Made by a program: the position numbers and the translations under genes | Shown here: in pieces, positions 58,069 to 64,000 of the stretch | How the letters are laid out: the number at the start of each line of letters is the position of its first letter | Position numbering within the stretch: the stretch's first letter is position 1 | The notes under the pieces: generated by a model | Told to the model about the DNA's origin: nothing | The model's database searches: none | The model's input: the letters and a program-made list of their open reading frames with translations, nothing else | Source: Saltatorellus ferox | GTDB lineage: Bacteria > Planctomycetota > UBA1135 > GCA-002686595 | Length of the DNA: 64,000 bases | Reading direction: 5' to 3' | NCBI GenBank assembly: GCA_007751475.1 | Contig: CP036434.1 | Coordinates: 5,089,524 to 5,153,523, forward strand

Positions 58069-59782
58069 CCTGGACTATTCACGAGTGGAGCGGTCTGGGC
58101 TTCAATCGCGCCCAAGTGAGTGGAAGACGCGGCGGCAGGGTCCAGATCAGGCAAGACCGACGCCGATTGTCGGCTAACGGGCGGCTCGACCTCCGATTCA
58201 GGTTGATCGCGCCCATTTTTTGATCGAGATCAAGCGATGTGGGCAGACCTCTCCCAAGGCGACCACCTGCGTTGCAGGTCAATTTGCGTCCGACGCTGCG
58301 TCAGGTGCTGCTGGCACCAAGTGCGATGGCGGCCGTATGCCATTCACGCGCGAATGGGAACTGCGCTGGAAGCTGAAAGACGCAGCGCCGAACCGACCGC
58401 GTCACGACAGCGCTCACTTTGATCAGCTTCGTGATGAGCGTGGAAACCTGCGCGAGTCTCAGATTCGAGCGACGCAGGCGCCATCGAAGCTCGACATGCA
58501 GCATGAACGCGGCGGTGGTCATCAGCACCCGAAGCTGGTTCGCGACGAAGCTTGTGCAGCTCGTGCGATCGATACACAGGTCGCGCTTCATCTCTTTGAT
58601 TCGATTCTCCGCATCGCCTCGCAGGCAGTAGAGGGCGTACACGTTCTCCGGCTTGCCACGAAGGTTGGTCACGACGCATCGCGGATTGTCCTTCGTTGAA
58701 CGGCCGGGGTAGGGAATCGACTCGGCCTTGAGGATCACCCTACGTGAACGAGTCCACGACCTAGCCGTGTACCGCTGCTCATGGAACGAGCGCTCTGACA
58801 TTTTCGTCCGCTCAGCGCGCTTCCTGAGCGCGGGGAGCTTCTTGGCCGCCCAGGCCTTCAATTTGTCGTTATTCGGCATTCCAACCACGTAGCTCACCTT
58901 GAGGTCTTCCATGGCCTCAAGAATTCGCGGGTACATGAATCCCGCGTCGAGGCGAACCAAGATCGACTGCCTGGCACCGAAAGTCCGGCGGATCTTCTCG
59001 ACGATTCGTCGGATGAGGAGAATCGTGCAGCGACGCTCCTTCGAGTTGCCAGGTCGGAGTCGACCAACCACGGGCACGTGATCAGGAGTTCCCTCGACCG
59101 ACAAGAAGCCGAACATCGGCAGGTAGCACCAGTTCTGATAGAACGCGTGGAACAAAGACCCCTGCTGGCCACCGTGCGTCGGATCAACCGACGGATCGAG
59201 GTCGATCACGATCCGCTTCTTGCCGCTGGCGCGCTTCTTCAGCATCCGCACCGCGATGTCTTCGAGCTCTCGACTCTGCATGACCAGCTCGCGCGCGGAG
59301 ACCGCGTTCTCCATGCGGGAGATCGTCGCTTGGGAAGCGAGCCCGTCCGGGTCGAGAGGATCCCTTCCGCAACTCAGCAGCAGAGCGGGATCGTGCCTCA
59401 TCTTTGCGGCGTCGTTGCCGTCCTCATAGCCAGACGCGATGCTGAAGACACGTTGCGTGAAGCACTCTTGGTAGGTGTGCTTCACCCTGAGCGGCGACCT
59501 CTCGTCAGTGATGTGAGCCCCAAGTCTCGCGGTGAGCTTCAGCACATCGTCGGCTGATTTCAGGAGTACCATCCCAGCGTCGCTGGACTGAGCCACGCCG
59601 TCGAAGCTCACCTGGACGGGTTTCTTGAAGGGGTCTTCGAAGAGAACAGACTGTACGGTAGAATTTGTCATGCGGCCGGAGTTGGAAGTGTCGTGGATTG
59701 GTCTCTACAGCCGTATCCTCGCATTTTCAGCTCCGCCGTTCACCTCTGCTCACGCGCCGTTCGTGAATAATCCGGGCTAGGG
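58064..59782 (-). mobile_element. IS1380-family insertion sequence
   Basis: The element has 21-bp imperfect terminal repeats: left CCTAGCCTGGACTATTCACGA at 58064-58084; right, reversed, CCTAGCCCGGATTATTCACGA at 59762-59782. They match at 19 of 21 positions. One transposase gene fills most of the inside. No target-site duplication is obvious in the flanks. The left end abuts and overlaps a MITE-like element by five bases. Confidence 0.8.
58301..59671 (-). CDS. IS1380-family DDE transposase
   Basis: A 456-residue DDE transposase of the IS1380 type. The acidic triad regions are VIDLDPSVDPTHGGQQG (first D), LVRLDAGFMYPRIL (second D) and CLRGDAENRIKEMKRDL (E). The family-typical middle RPGNSKERR (R-x-G-N) and the GYEDGNDAA...RHDPAL segment near the N-terminus are present. 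The frame is complete from ATG to TAA or TGA with no break, so the element may be active. Composition is less GC-rich than neighbouring genes, in line with recent arrival. Confidence 0.93.
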   Translation of the reverse strand: MTNSTVQSVLFEDPFKKPVQVSFDGVAQSSDAGMVLLKSADDVLKLTARLGAHITDERSPLRVKHTYQECFTQRVFSIASGYEDGNDAAKMRHDPALLLSCGRDPLDPDGLASQATISRMENAVSARELVMQSRELEDIAVRMLKKRASGKKRIVIDLDPSVDPTHGGQQGSLFHAFYQNWCYLPMFGFLSVEGTPDHVPVVGRLRPGNSKERRCTILLIRRIVEKIRRTFGARQSILVRLDAGFMYPRILEAMEDLKVSYVVGMPNNDKLKAWAAKKLPALRKRAERTKMSERSFHEQRYTARSWTRSRRVILKAESIPYPGRSTKDNPRCVVTNLRGKPENVYALYCLRGDAENRIKEMKRDLCIDRTSCTSFVANQLRVLMTTAAFMLHVELRWRLRRSNLRLAQVSTLITKLIKVSAVVTRSVRRCVFQLPAQFPFAREWHTAAIALGASST

Positions 59783-59839
59783 CGCCAAACGCGTGAAACC
59801 AAACCGGTGCTCCCCCCCCCTGCCAGGAGCCGCCCGGGA

Positions 59840-61429
59840 TCAGTCCTTGAGCACCCTCAGGTACCGTTCGATCTCATCTCGAATCTCGGCATCTTCGGGG
59901 CGAGCCTCCCGGAGAGCTTGCTCCAGCGTCGCGACCGCGCCGATGGAATTCTGGCTGAGGTGCTGACTTTCGGCCAGCATCTGGGACACCTCGATGCCCA
60001 GCGGCTCGTCGGTGGCACGGGCATAGGCCGTTGCCTTCAGAAGAGAGGCTGCCGCTCCGGCGTAGTCGCCTAGCGCGTACTGGAGTTCCCCCAGCATGCG
60101 CCAGCTGTCGATGCTGTCGGGACGAACCTGGGTGGCCTCGACGGCGTAGCGGAGGGCCTGATCCGTCTCGCCGGCCTGCAAGGCGTCGATCGCTTTCGAC
60201 TGGAAGAGAGCGCACTGGACCTCGGCGATGCCCGTCGCGCCTCGGTCCGCCAGGAGCGCCGCCGCGATCAGGCCCGTCGCCGCCTCGGTGTCCCCCTGGG
60301 TGAGCGCCCTGTCCGCTTCGCCGATCATGGTGAGAGCGATCTCTCGCTGGGCGATGTCCTGGGGATCGGTGCGCAGCGCCGCAAATTCCGCGATGGCGGA
60401 GCGAACACCGTCCTCGTCACCGACCCGAGCCGCGGCAACCGCCTTGTCCAACGCGTGGCTCGACTGCTCCCGCATGAAGGTCCGGGCCGTACCCGTTTCG
60501 ACCTCCCGCGAGCCGAGTTCCTTGGCGCGAAGGTAGTGCTTGCGCGCGATCTCGGACTCCCCTTGAACCTGCGCGATCAGGCCCGCCTGCCAATGGTGGC
60601 GAGCGAGCTCGACGCCGATCGCCTGGCCCTCTCGATGGAGCTGCTCCAGAACGTCCAGTCCCGCGACGAAGTCCTGGCGCACCGCGATGAGGAGCTTGCC
60701 GTAGAACTGGCGCGCGTCCATGTCCTCTGGATCGAAGCGGAGCGAGGTTTCCATCCGCTCCATGGCGAGATCCGCCTGGTCCTCGGCGAACGCTGCCTGG
60801 GCCATCAGGTAGTACGCCTGACCGAGGGGCCGCGCGATGAACGGCAGGCCCTCGTCCGCCCGGTAGGCGGACTCCAGGAAGCCGAGGCCCACCTTGGCGC
60901 CGCCGGGCGTCACGATCGCGACGATCCCCCGGGCGCGCTGGAGCTCGGGGGTCACGACGCTACCGACGGCCGTGGCGCCGCGCTCGAGCTCCGCCCGTGC
61001 GGCCTCCAGGCGACCCATCGCGGCGTAGATTTCCACGGAGGTCGCGTAGGGACGCGGGTCCTTCGGGTCGATCGCGCGGGCCTCCTCCACCAGCGCCAAC
61101 CACTCGGCCTCGCGCCCCTCCAGAAAAGAAATGCGCGCGCGCAAGAGCGGCTCCTCCACGCCGAGGTCCGCGACTAGCTGCGGGCCGAAGGAGGCCAGCA
61201 CCGTCCGCGCCAGGTCCGGGCGCCCCTTGTCGATCAGCTCGCGGACGTTGACAACCTTGGGATCCATGAGCCTCCGCTTGGCCGAGGAGGCGATCGCCGA
61301 GCCGGACGACGAACCGGCTCCTCCCTCCGAATCCCCGCCGCACGCGGGCAAGAACGCGCCGAGACAGACGAGTGCCCAGAGAGGCCAGGGAGCGGAGAGC
61401 TTGACGCTTCGGTTCGAGGTCTTTTGCAT
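59840..61429 (-). CDS. TPR-repeat lipoprotein
   Basis: A 529-residue protein. The signal is MQKTSNRSVKLSAPWPLWALVCLGAFLPACGG with a lipobox (LPAC). The mature part is made of helical TPR-like pairs, for example RPLGQAYYLMAQAAFAEDQADLAMERMETSLRFDPEDMDARQFYGKLLIA and SWRMLGELQYALGDYAGAAASLLKATAY. TPR lipoproteins serve as scaffolds in envelope assembly and secretion; the partner here is not evident. The start is ATG 61429, which is directly before the signal. It diverges from the DNA glycosylase gene, with 149 bases between them. Confidence 0.82.
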   Translation of the reverse strand: MQKTSNRSVKLSAPWPLWALVCLGAFLPACGGDSEGGAGSSSGSAIASSAKRRLMDPKVVNVRELIDKGRPDLARTVLASFGPQLVADLGVEEPLLRARISFLEGREAEWLALVEEARAIDPKDPRPYATSVEIYAAMGRLEAARAELERGATAVGSVVTPELQRARGIVAIVTPGGAKVGLGFLESAYRADEGLPFIARPLGQAYYLMAQAAFAEDQADLAMERMETSLRFDPEDMDARQFYGKLLIAVRQDFVAGLDVLEQLHREGQAIGVELARHHWQAGLIAQVQGESEIARKHYLRAKELGSREVETGTARTFMREQSSHALDKAVAAARVGDEDGVRSAIAEFAALRTDPQDIAQREIALTMIGEADRALTQGDTEAATGLIAAALLADRGATGIAEVQCALFQSKAIDALQAGETDQALRYAVEATQVRPDSIDSWRMLGELQYALGDYAGAAASLLKATAYARATDEPLGIEVSQMLAESQHLSQNSIGAVATLEQALREARPEDAEIRDEIERYLRVLKD

Positions 61430-61578
61430 GGGTCGGAAGTGGGGCGATAAGACCGCCTGGAGCGGAGTTCGGGCGGCTATTCTGACGTGATGCCCGAGCG
61501 GCTGGCAGAAGTAACGGGAAGCGATTCGGTTCCCGGCTCGATCGGGGCCAGCGAATGCCGGGCCCGCGAGGTGTGTAG

Positions 61579-62493
61579 ATGACCCAGAATGAGACCCTCG
61601 AGGTCGCCTCACTGGCGGCGGGGCTAGCAGGCCTCCTCCGGCGGCAACGCGCGGGTGGAGTGAGGCGAGTTGCCGCAGTTAGCGCTCCCGAACCCGCCCG
61701 GAGATCAGCACCGGCCCCCGCTCCCCCCTCCGCTCCCCCCCCCGCCGCGACCCAGGCACCGCCGGCCCCCGCGACATCGCGCCCCTCGGGCGGCCCAGGG
61801 GCGCCCGCCGCCAGGCCGCCGAGGCCCCCGAGGCCGGGGACCGAGCAGGCCCAGCCCCAGACCCTGGTGCTTCCCCACCCCGTGGCCGCCGAAAGGCCCG
61901 CAGGCGCCCCCGAGACCTCAGGATTCTCCTCCCTGGAGGCCCTCGGACAGGCCGCGAGCACCTGCCAGGCCTGCAAGCTCTCCCGAAACCGAAACCGCGT
62001 CTTCTTCAGCGCAGGCAGCGGCTCCAGCGGTGTCCTCTTCCTCGACGAAGCCCCGGACCCCGCCACGGACTCCACCGGGGACCCCTTTCGCAGCCCGGCC
62101 GGAGAGCTTCTCGCCAGCATCATCACGAAAGGCATGGGGCTCCAGCTCGACGACGTCCAGGTCGCGAGCCTCGTGAAATGCCAGCCGCCCGCGAACCGCC
62201 CCCCGGAACCGGAGGAACTCGGTACCTGCCGGGCGTGGCTCGATCGCCAGATCGAACTCCTGGACCCGAAGGTCATCGTGACCCTGGGTCGGCCGGCGGC
62301 GACCGCGCTTCTGGGGATCGAGGCCCCGCTCGGCCGCCTTCGAGGCCAGGTACACCAGCTCGGCGCGAGAAAAGTCGTCGCCACCTATCATCCGGACTAC
62401 TTGCTCCGGTCTCCCCAGGACAAGAAATCGACCTGGCAAGACATCCAGCTGGCCATGGGAGCCGCGGGAATTCCGATCCCGGGACGCGGCTGA
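61579..62493 (+). CDS. Family-4 uracil-DNA glycosylase with Pro/Ala-rich N-terminus
   Basis: A 304-residue DNA repair enzyme. The C-terminal 190 residues are a family-4 (4Fe-4S) uracil-DNA glycosylase. They have CQACKLSRNRNRVFF, DEAPDPATDSTGDPF (family usually GEAPG...G.PF), VKCQPPANRPPEPEE, the cysteine in GTCRAW, and TYHPDYLLR. The first 110 residues are a linker full of P, A and S, which may be disordered. It removes uracil from DNA. The start is ATG 61579, near a Shine-Dalgarno-like AGGTGT. Confidence 0.85.
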   Translation: MTQNETLEVASLAAGLAGLLRRQRAGGVRRVAAVSAPEPARRSAPAPAPPSAPPPAATQAPPAPATSRPSGGPGAPAARPPRPPRPGTEQAQPQTLVLPHPVAAERPAGAPETSGFSSLEALGQAASTCQACKLSRNRNRVFFSAGSGSSGVLFLDEAPDPATDSTGDPFRSPAGELLASIITKGMGLQLDDVQVASLVKCQPPANRPPEPEELGTCRAWLDRQIELLDPKVIVTLGRPAATALLGIEAPLGRLRGQVHQLGARKVVATYHPDYLLRSPQDKKSTWQDIQLAMGAAGIPIPGRG

Positions 62494-62943
62494 GGCCCCC
62501 CGTGCGCGCCGGGCAGGAGCCAAGAACGCCCCTTGATCAGAGAACTCCAGATGAGTCGGTAACCGTCCGAGCCGGAGCCATTAGCACGCCCGTCGCGCGG
62601 AATCGGGCCACACCAGGCTTCGGATCCGCGCGATTTCCAACTCCTTCTCATCCCCTTTTCTGGCGGATCTTCGCGCGGACCCCAAGACCCGGCGTTGACC
62701 CTCCCCCCCGCGGACCGTACCCTCCGCTCCCGCGATTGGTTTGATCCAGCCTGGCCACCGCCAAGCAGGGTCAGCCGGGACGACGTTTTTCGATGCGTCA
62801 TCCCGCTGATCCGGTCTCCCCCCCCATCCCCCAGCGATCGCACGCATCTGAAATCCGCTTCGCCGACCTCGGCCCGGCGCTTCAGAGGCATGCCATCGAC
62901 GAACTCCCCCTTTCGACGACCGTTACGCGTCTTCCACTGAACT
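62494..62943. other. Non-coding gap, 450 bases
   Basis: I see no credible gene between the DNA glycosylase and the next lipoprotein. Short frames here on both strands are interrupted or lack starts. The right part (about 62,700-62,940) must hold the promoter of the following gene; no clear -10 or -35 could be assigned. No stable hairpin stands out. Confidence 0.5.
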
Positions 62944-64000
62944 ATGCGGACCCGTCTCACGCTCCTGCCGTTCCTTATCACGGCCTCGGTTGCCTGCCAG
63001 GCTGCCGACCCCCAGAACGCAGGACCCCATAACACGGGGCAGCACGCAGCGAACGACACGATCGCCAGCGCCGTCACCCCCATCACCCCCTCCGCGTCGC
63101 GGTCAGGCAACGAGCTGTTCACGGCTCCCCTGGAAGCTGCGAGCGCAAGCGGTGCTGGCATGGCGCTAGCCGCGAACGTCACGGCTTCGGCACCGCAAGG
63201 TGCCCAGGACGACTTCAACCTCGCGCAGATCCGCATGCAGAAGAGCCGCGCGCTCTCGACGCAGTTTGCGGAACTCGCTGAAGAAGCCCTGAACCGCGGC
63301 GACATCAAGGACGCCGTCGAGCAGTTCGCGAGCGCGATCGAACTCGACCCGTCCAACCAGACCGCGCGGGAGGGCTTCCGCCGCGCGCTGGCGATGCAGG
63401 GCGATCCGCTCTCGACCGCTGGCGAGCAGTTCAGCTCGAACGTCGGCGGCCTCGAGGTCCGCGAGGCCATGGCGCGCATGCGCGCCGAGGACTTCGCGAA
63501 CTCCGGTCGCGTGGCCATGGAGCAGGGCGACTACGACGCCGCGGTCCAGAACTTCCGCCAGGCGGAGACGATCCTCAAGCTCAACCCGCTGATCGCGACG
63601 AACTCGCTCGACGAGCAGATCATCCGCGGTGAACTCGAGGCCGCCATCAACCTGCGCACCGAAGCGCAGTCGATGAAGCTCCAGCGCGAGCGTGAAGAGG
63701 CGGAAGAGCAGGTTTCGCGCCTGCAGGCCGAGGAGGCCAACCGCCTCGAGAACAAGCTTCGCGAGTACTACCAGCGCGCGGATCGCGCCTTCCGCGCCGA
63801 GAAGTACGCCGAGTCGGCCAAGTTCGCCGAGCTGATCCTCATCCGCGACCCGGGCAACCGTTTCGCGACCGAGATGCTCGAGATCGCCCGCGAGTCGGGA
63901 CACGCCAAGGTCTCGTCGCGCCTGCGCCGCGAGTACCGCGAGTCGTGGCTCCGCACGTTCGACGAACTCCGCACCATGGACATCCCGCAGACGGATGCCC
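62944..64000 (+). CDS. TPR-repeat lipoprotein, N-terminal part (cut by window edge); possibly secretin-related
   Basis: The frame opens at ATG 62944 and stays open to the window end, 352 codons. It begins MRTRLTLLPFLITASVACQA, a signal with a lipobox-like SVAC. After a Ser/Ala/Thr linker come TPR-like helices: LAEEALNRGDIKDAVEQFASAIELDPSNQTA, SGRVAMEQGDYDAAVQNFRQAETILKLNPL, and RAFRAEKYAESAKFAELILIRDPGNRFATEML. It ends at LRTMDIPQTDA. This arrangement precedes secretin domains in some planctomycete type II/III secretion-like proteins, but no secretin part is inside the window, so that is a guess. Confidence 0.75.
   Translation, partial: MRTRLTLLPFLITASVACQAADPQNAGPHNTGQHAANDTIASAVTPITPSASRSGNELFTAPLEAASASGAGMALAANVTASAPQGAQDDFNLAQIRMQKSRALSTQFAELAEEALNRGDIKDAVEQFASAIELDPSNQTAREGFRRALAMQGDPLSTAGEQFSSNVGGLEVREAMARMRAEDFANSGRVAMEQGDYDAAVQNFRQAETILKLNPLIATNSLDEQIIRGELEAAINLRTEAQSMKLQREREEAEEQVSRLQAEEANRLENKLREYYQRADRAFRAEKYAESAKFAELILIRDPGNRFATEMLEIARESGHAKVSSRLRREYRESWLRTFDELRTMDIPQTDA

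Noticed and set aside
57860..58177. Two similar short frames on opposite strands beside the IS
   Set aside because: They resemble each other only because the DNA is palindromic. Neither continues into a domain.
1..64000. tRNA and rRNA genes
   Set aside because: I looked for cloverleaf-like and conserved T-loop sequences and for rRNA blocks and found none that I could support by eye.

Overview
The window is high-GC bacterial DNA with dense, mostly minus-strand operons. It most likely comes from a planctomycete, possibly the Saltatorellus-type lineage. This is inferred from gene content, not proven. The pointers are a 62-residue small basic protein of the kind found in the PVC superphylum, two ECF-type sigma factors fused to a membrane segment and a large exported carboxypeptidase-regulatory-like region, a recurrent C-terminal domain ending in a W-x-F-Q-x-W-Y-R-D block on exported proteins, and several beta-helix and FG-GAP-like surface proteins. 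The envelope looks diderm (many lipoproteins, a probable secretin-type gene at the right edge) with a meso-diaminopimelate peptidoglycan (MurE carries DNPR).

Layout. 1-7822 (minus): a tightly overlapping glycan operon of a COG4671-type glycosyltransferase, two GT4 glycosyltransferases, an MsbA-like ABC exporter, two APH-fold phosphotransferases and the start of an exported protein cut by the window edge. 8144-13295: two exported or surface proteins and an orphan second copy of one phosphotransferase whose metal-binding aspartate is lost. A TGTCCA-N5-TGGACA site lies upstream of both the operon and the orphan copy. 13552-19122: a FliD-like protein, a sigma-factor fusion, a LURP-one-type protein and a zinc-ribbon membrane protein. 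19224-23511: a lower-GC accessory patch with an FG-GAP gene split by an in-frame TAA, a beta-helix gene preceded by five 8-bp repeats that put its start out of frame, and a RAYT transposase flanked by REP and REPIN sequences. 23678-30273: a second sigma-factor fusion, a related PDZ protein without the sigma part, and a BON-domain protein.

30334-44760 (minus): a division and cell-wall cluster in transcription order mraZ-rsmH-ftsL-like-ftsI-murE-murF-mraY-ftsW-LysM protein-small membrane protein-murG, then a polysaccharide deacetylase. murD, murC, ftsQ, ftsA and ftsZ are not in it. 44761-46414 is a 1.65-kb non-coding block upstream of mraZ. It is a giant inverted repeat with perfect 110-bp ends, 17-bp hairpin arrays whose stems co-vary, 119-bp direct repeats and a central array of thirteen GGTCTGA heptamers.

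46415-57739 (minus): a conserved acidic-tailed protein, a second glycosyltransferase group (GT4, GT2, GT2, GT-B-like) with an SRPBCC protein, a lipoprotein-der-queE group, the small basic protein and a SPOR-like membrane protein. 57903-59782 holds a palindromic MITE-like element abutting an IS1380-family insertion sequence. 59840-64000 has a TPR lipoprotein, a family-4 uracil-DNA glycosylase and the first part of a second TPR lipoprotein. I saw no rRNA, tRNA or CRISPR.
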